Shown: in pieces, positions 1-11,146 of the stretch
Position numbering within the stretch: position 1 is the first letter of the stretch
Layout of the letters: every line of letters begins with the position of its first letter
NCBI GenBank assembly: GCA_036583965.1
Contig: JAZBQD010000015.1
Span: 65,130,330 to 65,194,329 of the forward strand
Reading direction: 5' to 3'
Origin: Prunella strophiata
Taxonomy: Eukaryota > Chordata > Aves > Passeriformes > Prunellidae
DNA: 64,000 nt
Position numbers and translations under genes: made by a program
Notes under the pieces: model-generated
Databases searched by the model: none
Told to the model about the DNA's origin: nothing
What the model saw: the letters and a program-made list of their open reading frames with translations, nothing else

Positions 1-3000
1 CCAGTCAGAACTTCTTTCACACCCAAGTGATCTCCTTCTAGAGAGCTCAACAGCATGTTTGTTAAGTTAATGCAAAAACTCCCTGTAGGTTGTTATCTTT
101 CATGCATCTTTTGGCCATTAAGCCCTGTACCTAAATGCAGCCCACAAGGGTTGGATTCTCTCCTAGCTCTGACACTTTTGAGACTTCCACAGTGTGTTAT
201 TAACAGATTACAATCCAGCAGTCAGTTGGATTTTCACTTTCTCTCTGAGAAGTTTTTCAGTTCTCTTCAAACACACAGTCATGAAAAAGAGACGATACAC
301 CCCAGTTACTCAGCTGCCACCTTCACCATTCTTTCCAGCCTGTCCAAAGCAGAGGCCAAGACCTTGTTCCACAAGATTACTCAGAGCCTCCCATGATTCC
401 CAATTGATGGGCTATTTTGACTACCATTGTTCCCTGTAGTAAGACACATGCCATCACCAGCTTTGTGAATACTCTGGTTTCTGTAAGATACTGAAAATTT
501 TTGCAATGGATACTTTCTGATTTCCAATGGACTTGATGGTATTGGCATGGTACTACAGTAAGGAGAGAAAAAAGTGGTCTGGTTGTGCAGAACATACTCT
601 GCCAAAAGTCCTGTTGGGGCATTTGGGAAGAATATGCTTGTCTCCTGTCATCTCTAAAGGGCTTTCACTCTTGCAGGACCAGAGACAGATTCGTGTCTGC
701 CTGATACTTAATGATGTCACGCAGGCTTGCTAGAAAGCACAGGGCTGCACTTGAAATTCAGACACTTCTGTGCAAATATGTCTGTATGAGGATTCACTTT
801 AGCCACATTGTAACAGCTCAACAGCAAGAGCTGCAAAATGGCTGATATTTCACTCGTCTTAAGATTTTGTGTTTGTTTCTTTTTAAGCAAACAATCCTGT
901 GAAAGCAGCGCAACTGTGGTAAGTGACTGCTCAACTTTTTTCTACCTCTCAGTTGCTGTTCTTGGGCTAAAAGGATTCTGAAGACAACACCTGCTTTAGG
1001 ATTTGTAGAAACAGATTCTCTGATGTGGGGTGAATTGCCTTGGCATGTCTCATTATGCATAATCAGATTCTTCTTGGGGCCTGTCTGCTTCCATTGTTTA
1101 ATCTATTTCTCTTATTATTTTTATATATGAAATCAAACTAAAGTAAAACACACTTCCTTTTTGCTCACTGCTCTTATGCTACCTTATCAAGCATAATTTG
1201 ATCATGTTTTTTAAATCTAAAGCAAAGAAACAAATTTTACACCCCTCTTTCACATGTTAACTGCTATGGTGTATATCTTGAATAAAATAATGATGTCCTT
1301 AAGCATATGCATTTTACTTCTCTGTAGTACTTCCCTGAACTAAAAAACATTGTGATGTAGATGTACTGATTACATAAAAGCAAATTTTTTTCTCTCTTAG
1401 TGCTAAAAATACTCCTGAAGTCCATAACTACCAGGTAAGAGCATACCAGTTACAGAAGAAAATCTGGTCATTTCTGTATTTTATGGTAAATATTTTTGCT
1501 CCTTAGAGTTTGTACAGCTGTTTTGCTCCCCTTTCTTTACTCTGGGGTGAGATTTTATGGTGTGTCAGAAATAAACAGCACCACATTGGGGTTAAGGAGT
1601 TTTCTCTTTTTTCCGCTGTGTTCTTGGATTCTCTGCAAGCTGAGTACACTCCATTTGCCATGTTCTTTCCCTTCCTTTTCTTTCTGTGAAAGTTAAAGCC
1701 TTTGGGACTGTGAATGTGATGGGCCCCAGGAGACTGCTCTATGAGCAAGCTTTTGTCTAGAGCAGCCTCTCACAGTAGGTGATCGTGACAATTTCAAAGT
1801 TGCAATTACCTCCCTCATCACAACACTTACAGAGTTCCCTGCTGGTCAAATGCTTGTTGGAGTTTTTTTATACACTCCAGGGAAAACATTACCTGGTTTT
1901 CATCTGTGCTACTGACAGTCAGTTGGTACTGAGAAAAAGCAAGCTTCCAAACTCTGTATATGCATGAGAACTTAGTCTTAATGCTTTTTATTAAAACTCT
2001 CACCAGTGATTTTGTTTTACTGTTTCTCTTCAAGATCTTGTGGATATGAGAAGGAAGTCCTGTCACCAAAGACAGGAGACCTCCTGAAAACTGCTCTTTA
2101 TAACCTTTCTTACTCTCCACCTTTGATCAAAGTTGACATTTTTTGATGTGCTTTCTACAAGAAGTACTAGGTGTGCCAGGTTGTCTGTCAAACAGGAGAG
2201 CAATTTTCTTTGCATTGCCCCGTGAGTGTGTCCTAATGAGCAGGCTCAGCACCAAGAGGCTTCACATATGTGCTCAATGACATGGCAGAAGGTCAGAAGC
2301 ATTAGGGTTTCTAGGGTTTCTAGGAAAATAAAATTTAAAAGTTAATAGGGAGCTTCAATATGATTTCATTAATCAGGTTCAATGTTTCCATTTGCAGCCC
2401 CAGTATCATCCTAATATACATCCTGCTCAGCCACACTGGCATCCACACACACCTGTGAATGTAAGGTAAGCAATCTTCCCTTTGTGAAGAAAAGATGATT
2501 ACTTCTTTCTTTATGCTACTTGGTATGAAGCTTTGGTGGCCCTGTTGGGCAGTTCTCTGCACATGGAAAGTAAACAGAAGTTAGAAGTATGAGATATAGA
2601 GACAGCATTAAATAACTTCTAAGTTTTGCTTTGGAATATGAATTATTTTTTTTCTAGTTGATTTCTAATTCAAAATAGAATGTTAGTGATATCCTGTAGG
2701 GAGTATGTTGGATAGGGAGCTGCTCTGTAGCTTAATTGCAAATCAGTCAGTATTTGTTTGTATTTAATTTCCTAAGACAGAGAAGAAACTCATTTTAGTG
2801 TAAAGTTAAGTTATTAATAATTATATTCTTGCAGTGGAGCACTGTTTTCATCTTTTGCAGAAATGTATATGAAAAAATGACAAGTACATGGAACAATTTA
2901 TCAAGAACATTATAGATAATGAGTAAAATCATAGCACTGAGTTTTTGAGAACCGTTTCACAAAAACATTCCTGCATGTGCTGTTGTGCTATCTTCTTGCA

Positions 3001-4077
3001 TACTTTGTTGTTTGTAGCTAGTGATGAGAGACGTAGAGTGAAATGAAATTTTGGAAGAAATTCAGTCCAATTAAAACCCACTTGGTGGAATGCACGGTGA
3101 AGGCATGCACCTGCTGGTGGATATGTGTCTATACATGTACACATTATAAAAAACAGCCACTTCTTTATCCTAATAAAAAGCAACCTTTTTAGATGACTCA
3201 GTTTTTTAGACAAATAATTACTGTCTTCAGTGAAAAATAACAATACCCTTATCTTTGTTTCTCCTTATCTAACATTTATATTCTTACATCACAATAGGTA
3301 GACTTTGGTTTTAGTGTGGGCAGGCTCTGGGGATGAGGCTGAATTTAAAATGGATGAAAAGAAAATTTGGTGTGAGTTTGAGTCTGAGAATGTAGGAAAA
3401 GGGCAAGTACATTATTAGAAATACTAGGCAGAGAAGCAGACAGGCATTTTCATCTCAGAATTCCTAGTGCACAGCAGTAAAGCAGATATTAAATTTGTGT
3501 TAGAAACAGGAGACTTGAAGTTGTGTAATGAACTTTGCCTGGTTTCAGGCTCAGGAGTCTTCCTGGTTTTAGGGTTTCTTTGTCCAGTTTATTATGAGCT
3601 CTTTAAAATGTACAATTTCACATTATGAAAGAGTGGCTGCCAAGAGAGCCTAATGATTTTATAAATCATTTGAGGTTTTGCTGAAATTTTTCTAAAGATT
3701 TCATCACTTACGATACCAGTCCGTGACATTTTAAAGCCAAATAGTTCACCCTGGAGCAGAGTGATATTGAAATAAGCACAATAATGTATTGTAGTGTGTG
3801 TAGACAACCTCCCCCTTCAGCCCCTCCACTGCCTGGGCAAAGACTAAGGTCAGTGAAATATGAACAATGGCTTTTTTATAGCAAGGCTTGTAAGGCTGAA
3901 ATAAAAACAGCCCATACTTAAAAGCTCAGTCATAGAAGCTTGGTAGAAAAGGTACTCAGAATTTTTGTCCCATTCAGGTAGAAGGATTTAAATGTACAGT
4001 TTAAGTGGAAGTTTCAGGTTATTCTAACTTGGAGTTGAAGTAAAATAATTGAATATTTAAGATCTTGGACAGCTTGA

Positions 4078-4116
4078 TTTGAAAAAGCTTCTTCCATTTG
4101 AAAAAGCTTCTTCCAT
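4078..4116. repeat. 19-bp tandem duplication
   Basis: The unit TTTGAAAAAGCTTCTTCCA occurs twice head to tail with no mismatch. The unit contains an internal AAGCTT. Such perfect two-copy repeats usually arise by replication slippage, and the identity of the copies suggests a recent event. Confidence 0.9.
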
Positions 4117-4289
4117 GCAAACTTGAGATCACAACTACAGATGCATAAAATTCTTTCTGCTGGGCATGAAAGTCTGGAATAGGCATGGGCTGAAATGAAA
4201 TGACCTGTGTAATACATGTTGTATATGGAGCTTTTGTTGAATAATTTGTGAAATAGTATGTGGAATTGTGTCTCAGTTTTCTTAGTAAA

Positions 4290-4336
4290 ATTCTTTCACT
4301 GAAATTGTTTGCATATTCTTTCAGTGAAATTGTTTG
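4290..4336. repeat. Imperfect 22-bp direct repeat
   Basis: Two copies of ATTCTTTCACTGAAATTG plus TTTG (4290-4311 and 4315-4336) are separated by 3 bp. They differ by one base, C versus G, in the middle. It lies only about 200 bp from another short duplication, so this neighbourhood looks prone to slippage. Confidence 0.8.
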
Positions 4337-4473
4337 TACTTAGCTTAATATTTAACCTTCTGGAAAAAAAAATTCTATTAACAGCTGTCATTATATAACT
4401 TCATAATATATCTTAAAAAAAAGGTAAAATCTAAACCTTGCCTGTGTTTCTGCTACTATAAAAAAAACTTACC

Positions 4474-4690
4474 AGAATCATAGAATGTCTTGGGTTGGAA
4501 GAGACCTTAAAGATCATCTGGTTCCAACCCCTGCCATGGCCAGGGACACCTTCCACTAGACCAGGTGGCCCAAAGCCCCATCCAACCTGGCTTTGAACAC
4601 TTCCAGGAATGGAGCATCCACAGCTTCTCTGTGCAACCTGTTTCAGTGCCTCACCACCCTCACAGAAAAGAATTTCTTCCGTATATATAA
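4474..4690 (-). mobile_element. CR1-type LINE fragment, 3' end
   Basis: The segment opens on the + strand with AGAATCATAGAATG, the complement of the ATTCTATG-type tail of avian CR1 elements. It continues with the well-known 'GGTTGGAAGAGACCTTAAAG' and 'CCATGGCCAGGGACACC' type blocks of CR1 3' ends. The element therefore lies on the minus strand. Only the distal tail of the ORF2 region and the 3' UTR remain, as is usual for 5'-truncated CR1 copies. The left border is sharp. The right border near 4690, where similarity fades into AT-rich DNA, is approximate. Confidence 0.9.
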
Positions 4691-7683
4691 TAATTGCAGC
4701 TTCAATTTGGTAATAAGGTAACGTTAAATGTTGTGGTTTCCTACATAGTGTTCAAAATCGTTGTTTTATTTATTCCCCACTCCGCTGCAATGATTCAGGG
4801 GACCCTGTAGGAATGGTTGAAGTTAGTATCTAAGCAGCAATAAGTAATGAACAAGTTTGGAAGTAGTACTTGTACTACTTGTACTTTTCCTTGTAGTACT
4901 TCTGCAAGTCCCAGAGAATTACCTGTACTTACTGTAGACTGGGAGTGTTCTTAAGAAAATGCAACTCTGGAAATTACAGGCTGCTTTAGTGTTAATTAAC
5001 TGCACCACTGCCAAAGGAATGACAACAACTACAGAAGAGCAATTTTCATTCATAATAGGATTGCCTTTCTTAACCCTTTGCACTTTAAGGATGTACTCTC
5101 ATGAGCTCAGCGTTTTGCATGATATGTTTTATTTTACTTTTTTGTTGTACAAATTTAGTTTTCTCGTAGCCTCCTCTTTCCCCACCCTCCCCTTTGAATT
5201 CTGGAGCATTGATGCACTATGCTTGTCTGTAACATTGCAAACAGAGAGGGTTTTTAATGATTGAGCTCTGGTTGAAAGCCTTTTGAAATCAGCTAGAAGA
5301 TTCCCAGTTGCTTCAGCAGCTTCAGCATCAGGACCTATAGGTCTGTCCCCATTTCCTTCCCGTAGCTCCATGTGCATGCTTAGCACTTGCAGGATGAGTT
5401 CATGTTACTGTGTAGCACTCCTAAGTTGACTTCCATTCCTCACTAACCAATAACTGTGCAAATGGTACAGGCCACCCTATCATGATGACAGGCCCTATTG
5501 GAAACCCCCCACAAGTGGAGAGGACAGCAATTTACGGTATATCCAGGAACAGAACCAGAAGAATTTAGGAGGAGTCCAAAGCATGGTGTACCAAGATAAA
5601 CTCATGACGACTCTCTGAAAAAGAGCCATCTTCATTTCACCTGCCATCTTAGACATCATTGCATTCCATGGTCCTTGTCTGTCTGCAGTATGTTCAAAGT
5701 GTATTGTGCATAAAGTGTGTGTCTTTGTATGTACATCCATCCTTGTTTAGTGTTCGTGGACATTCTTGGGAAAAGTGTTTTCCATATCTTCGTCAAAAAA
5801 CAAACAAACAAAAAAATCTTGAAAAACCTTTTTTCAATTCTGGTAAGAATTTTCAGTGCCCTGAGACCAGAAATATTTCTGGGGGTTTTCATTCTACCCT
5901 AGTTTTAAATCTGTGACCCTCTGCCTGCTGTTGAAGATCAGATATTTGTGCCTTAGTTATTTTTATTACCTTGTTTCTTTTGAGTCAAATTAATAGGTTG
6001 AGAACCTTGTTTTTTAGTGGCATGCAAATAGAGGATTGGAGGGAGGAAAAAACAGAATTCATACTGGCAATCAAATTGGCTTGTGGGCCACCAACAAAGG
6101 GAGCCTACTGAGGCAGTCATAGGTTTAGATGTCATTTGTTTCTAATTTTTGTGTTCTGCAGAAGAAAATAGAGGTGCTTACCTAACTTTGAAAACAAATA
6201 TTGGGAAAGAACACTGTAATAAATTTCACAGAGTATGTATATCTTTTTTTTTTTTTTTTTACTTACTGCTTATATTGATAGCATTCCCCAAAACCATACC
6301 TGCTGCTATAAAGGCAAGAATGTTAAAAATTAATCCTTGCTAAAAGGGTGCTGCTGTAATCTTATTTTTAATGTGATTATGGAAGTGAACTTTATAATTA
6401 AATGAAACTACCTGCTGATAACTTTTTTCTGAGTAGGTTCAAAAACACAACAGTATAATCAGTACATTAAAAAATGAGGACATTCCAGTGGAATAGCTCT
6501 ATTTTTTTAAAGTTAGACATTTGTGAAGTTGAATGTATATTTTGCAGACCTAGGACTTTGAACTGGACTGGCTGGTATTTTGATCACTTGCAGAATTTTT
6601 GTTATCTTTAAACCAAAAATCACAGTGCCATCTTCACTCGTGCATTTGTTTTAGTTAGGCCTTACATCTGTGGTCTCTCTGAAGTTGTTGGAATGAATGA
6701 ATCTTCATTTGGGATGTTTTCAAAATGAAGTAGTTTTTAACTTGATTTTGATAAATACACATTTATAAATGGCTATAATGAATTTTTTCAGAGGAAATTT
6801 GATAGTTTATAACTTTTTGTGAAATACATTTGTTTACAAATGCTATCTTTTATTATTTGTTTCGATCTTTCCTGTATGTGCTACGTACAAATAAAAAATG
6901 TCTATCTTGTTGATCTGGTTATGATGCATTATTTATTTTTGAAAGATTTTTGGGGGAGGGTGGGTAGATATGCTTGTACCTGATTTCCCCTGTAGTTACT
7001 AATGCTGTGGTGGATCGATGTTTCCAGTACAATCTGTAGAGAGGGCAAGACAATAAAGCAATTGTGCACTGAGATGTGAAAATGCCAGAGTAAGCCTAAG
7101 GTGTGTAATCACAGAGGCTGACTTCAGTTTCCCCAGACTAGTCTTCCTCTAGTTCAGCAGCATTTTTATTTAAGAAAGGAAGAAAGAGAAACTTTGTTGG
7201 AGCCACTGGAACAAAAGTCTAGTTTAGCTGCTGCTCTGAAAGCACTCTGGAGGAGGGTTTTTTTTTTGAGTACTCACATTAAAGTGTGAGGCAATGGTGC
7301 TTTATTATTTACACACCTACATTCATAATACAGTATCATTATTGTCATATAATCTTGTCAGCTTCCATGTGCTTTGTTGCCAGTGTTGCACCTCATCCTG
7401 TGTTGCTATGTGTGGTTTGGTTTGTTGCTGAAGGTGCACTGAGTGAGGGATCCATTCCCTGACAGACTGCAAGGAAAGACAGCTCAAGGCTCAGCTGGTC
7501 CTGTAAGTTTTAAAAAGCCTCAGGCACATTGGTGAGGAACAACCTGTGGGCCTTGTGTGCTCTGCAGTTTGTGTGTGTTGCCTCAAGGGAAGCACTTGTC
7601 ATTCTGCTCCTCTGGAGAAGGAGCCCACACATTCTGCACTCCCTTTTCACTTGTTCATCCCTCATCTTCCCTGCTGCCTGCAG
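4691..7683. other. Non-coding flank or intron
   Basis: AT-rich sequence without supported exons. It contains a short imperfect repeat of TAGTACTTGTACT-like units around 4862-4905 and a T run at 6244-6260. Nothing else was identified. Confidence 0.6.
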
Positions 7684-7720
7684 AAATCTGAAGCAGCCAA
7701 GTCACAGAGCGATCAGCTAG
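7684..7720 (+). CDS. Candidate 37-nt mini-exon (exon A)
   Basis: A long pyrimidine-rich tract (about 7641-7680) ends in CTGCCTGCAG, followed by 37 nt and the strong donor CTAG|GTAAGA. Only one frame is open; it reads KSEAAKSQSDQL and leaves one base over (phase 0 in, 1 out). The polar residues fit a disordered linker. The phase does not allow direct joining to the next candidate exon at 20942, because that would give a stop after two codons, so a further exon would have to lie between them, or this is a decoy. The splice signals are excellent. The gene assignment rests only on strand and proximity. Confidence 0.3.
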
Positions 7721-8429
7721 GTAAGAAGAGATCAGTGTTTCTGTCCTTCCTTCCTCTAGACACAGTTGGCTTCCTGTAGCAAGTGGGCTGGGATGCAGTT
7801 GGGAAGAGGGAGCATATCTGCCTGATTCCTCTCTGAGTCCATACTGCTCTCACCTGTGCAGCTTACACCACCTGAACAAAGGTGGATATGGGTGGTATCT
7901 GTCTGAGCAAGGTAGTATAAAAGGGTTGCTCTAAATATTTAAAAGCACATTGGTGGTTTTTTTTCCTAAAATTAGCACAGTCGTAACTCACAACAGTTTG
8001 TTTTTAACAAGTCATAGAGGTCTTGTGATACTAAGATTACAGTTTTTTGTTTGAAGCAACACAAAACTGCAGCTGAAACCAGATTACATGTAGAGAGAGG
8101 AAAGAGAAGAAAAGTGGAAAATGTTTGGTTTAGTCTGTTACCTGCAGCAGCAATTTTTATTTAAAATATTGGGAAAGCTTTGTCAAAGAAAATCAATACT
8201 ACATCTTAATTTTGTGCTGCTTCAGGAATCCTCTGGTAGTTTATAGGCACAAACTCAATATAGGAACTTGATGGCCCTGGTATGTGAGTGCTTATACACT
8301 GAATGACTGAATTACTTTACCTAGGAGTTCTTCATGAAGAAATGCTGCACAATTTTTTTACCAAAAACATGTTACACAGTCATTCTAAGTCAATACATTT
8401 TAAATGTGTTCTAAATATGGAAGTGTGTT

Positions 8430-8492
8430 GTTTTGGTTTTTTTTGTTTGTTTTTTTTTTTTTTTTGTTTTTTTTGTTTGTTTTTTTTTTTTA
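8430..8492. repeat. T-rich low-complexity tract
   Basis: Long runs of T interrupted by TTTGTTTG motifs, which recur within the tract. It could be an old poly(A) tail read on the other strand or simple slippage; no adjacent element was recognised. Confidence 0.85.
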
Positions 8493-10927
8493 AAGCCTTA
8501 AAGATTGCTAAAAGGAGGTAACAGCTTCTTAATCCAAATGAAATGTGTTCTTAGGGGTACCCATTGAACTGCATGTGCAAACTTTCTCTACCCTGTTCTG
8601 AAGTGTGTTTGTTGTCTGAAACCTTCTTTTTACAAATCCAGCATACACTTATAGAAATTTCTGTAATTTGATTACACGTGATAAACACCATCCTTGGATC
8701 AACTTGAGGGGGGATGGAGGGGAAGTCTGAGTGCAGCGATAGGCGTTGGAGAAATTACTGATCTGAAGTCCAGCATGGAATTGCTTCTTCCATGTGCTGG
8801 AAAATTATGTGATACAACCTGGCTGAAGGGTACCTTTTGATCATCTCTCTGCACAACTTCCTCCTGTGCTTAATAAAGCTGGAAACCAGGTCTTCCCTAG
8901 CAGAGCTTAGGCCTGGCTCTGTGTATTTGGATTTGCAGGGGGATTACTTTTGCCTTGTAATAACCATAATCCCATGTCCTCTCCCCCAGGAACTGCTGGG
9001 GGAATTGAAAAGCTGGTGACTCTGTGACACCACATCAGTAACACAAGCTGAAATATATCGCTTTTCAGCCCCAGCCAGGCCCTGGCATGCAAACTAATGA
9101 CTAATATTGAATACTGAAATATGATACCTGAAATACAATACTGAAACTGTTGTCACTTTGAATATATTGTTTTAGTGTGGGCTTTTTCATCAAACTTTCA
9201 TTTTCAGCTATTTTTCTCTAGTTGATGTGAGTCACAGGCAAAGTGAACAAAGGGATCAGGTTTTATAATGCATTTCTAAAGCTGGCAGTCAGGGGCTTGC
9301 ATACTTAAAGTAAAGAATTAAGTCCTTCTGGACCCTGTTATCATTGAACCCATGTACAAACTGACCGAGAGGAGGATTATTTTCTCACATTGTGGATGGC
9401 AACAAGGCATATATTATGGCCTGGTGATGTAAAATGTGATTGTCTATTCCTCTGAATGAGCACTGCAGAAGATGTCTTTTCAGCTTGCAAGAGAAAGAGT
9501 GTCAGAGCTTGCAAGTAATTTTGAAAATGGAACTTCAGGTGCAGGCGAGGAATGAGCTGGGGAACATCAAAGGCAGCAGGGGAAAAATGAAACCAAGTAT
9601 ATCACCTGCTTCTCAGGCATCAAAGTTGGCGAGATGGGGCTCTCTGAGAGAGAGGAGACAATTCAGCACTGCAATCATCTCTTTTCAGAGGAGAAATCTT
9701 TTCAGTTTGTGTATCAAGCAAGGCAGGCTTCTACCTACCTCAAAGGAGAGAAGTTTTGATGCACATCCATCTAAGATGACACTCCGGTTCTCTGGAAAGA
9801 ATGTTGGCAGTGAGAGGTTTTCCTATTACTCTGCAACAGGGAACCAAGGAAAACAGACTTGTAGGGCAAATGCTGTCATTGCAGCATTGCTAATGGCAGC
9901 TAGAGACTTCTGGTGCCAGAGCTGCTACAGACCAGCATTAATGGACATAAATTAGGAAATGCAATTTTTTTAATTGACCTCAGACTCTGTGTGTTGTGCT
10001 TTGAGAGGACACTGATCCCCCAGGACCCTGGCTTCTTTTGTTAAGACAGAAGTTTCATGTGAACCTTGAGAGCCAGCTTGAACTAACAATCTGCACCCTT
10101 ACCAAACTTGCTACATTGTGATGATGGAGATTTTGAACTATTTCAGAATAAATACTTTTTTTCTTATGTTACAGTCAAACTGCACATGCTTAGAAAATCA
10201 CAATGCTCTTATGCTGCTCCCAAATTTTAGTGTCGAAGAGCCTGCAGGAAAATCTGCCGTCCTCCTCAGCAGGCACATAGAATGATGCAGCTTTTGGTAA
10301 AAAACAATCCTAGTCAAATCAGATCAGAAAAAAACCTGTAAAGCGATGGGCCACACTTTACTGTCTACCTCCTGCAGCACATGGCAAAGCAGTGTGTGGT
10401 GATCATGAAGATGTTGTTTGGCTTTCCTTGTTTTCTACCTGCTGTTGTGCCTTGAAGTGACTGGCCAAAGAGTTTCCCTTCCTCAGTGCATGTGCTGTTG
10501 CCCTTGTTGCCACTGCATCACCAAAGGAAACCACAACAAACAAAAAACCCAAAAAAACACCCCAACAGATAATTCAGTTGGAGTTCTTCCATTGGTATGA
10601 ATCATTTCCAGTAATAAAGCTACAGAGTAAATGCTGTTCTCAAGCACTTACTAATGACTGTTTCATGACTGTGCTTTAAAGCAAAACAACTTACTCTCAC
10701 AGAACTGACTTCACAAGTGTTAATCTGAATTTAATTGTAAAGTTCACATGTCAGGCCTCCCTGTGTGCTGTCCCCTGCAGATATGAGTCTCTTGCTATGG
10801 AAGGTGCAAGCATGTCTGTAACAACTGGCATATCGCTTTTAATTTATGCATGTAATATACTTTCAATTTTGAACAGGAAAAAGAGATTTTAAAAAACCCA
10901 AAAACCTTTCTCTTCCATCCAGCTTTT

Positions 10928-11146
10928 CTAAAGATGATTTTCTTCCCCTTCATTTAGAATCTTGGCAGACTTAGCACACAGATTGGTGGAGATAAGACGT
11001 TCCACAGCCTGACCCAATGTTACTTCTTTGTTTTGTGCTTTTTTGCATAACAGCTTTCTAATGGCTGTGGGATACTCCTTCGGTTTTGGTGGCACCTTAT
11101 CTTCTCTGATCTGTTGCCTGTATCTCTTCAGAAGCAATCTAGTTTG
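10928..11146 (-). other. Lysine-rich open frame, possible exon or pseudogene remnant
   Basis: An open frame of 72 codons follows a TGA on the minus strand and ends with TAG. The translation is rich in Lys, Glu and Gln, for example KVPPKPKEYPTAIRKLL and VTLGQAVERLISTNL. It reads more like a real soluble protein than the other chance frames here. There is no ATG start. A TAG lies just upstream of the opening TGA and could serve as a weak acceptor, so it could be a terminal exon of an antisense gene or the 3' end of a decayed processed pseudogene. I do not recognise the family, and no partner exon was found. Confidence 0.25.

Larger units (their letters stand above)
1..4473. other. Non-coding flank or intron
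   Basis: No segment here combines a good acceptor, an open coding-like stretch and a good donor. The longest open frames are about 100-115 codons, overlap in several frames and have no recognisable protein character. It could be intron or upstream intergenic DNA of the + strand gene further right. Apart from two small local duplications near 4.1 and 4.3 kb, I see nothing in it. Confidence 0.6.

Noticed and set aside
2306..2325. Telomere-like GGGTTTCTAGGGTTTCTA
   Set aside because: Only two 9-bp units and not the vertebrate TTAGGG hexamer. Simple slippage.
9440..9955. 172-codon + strand open frame
   Set aside because: It starts with TTG rather than ATG, lacks clear splice borders and shows no family resemblance. 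Long but compatible with chance.
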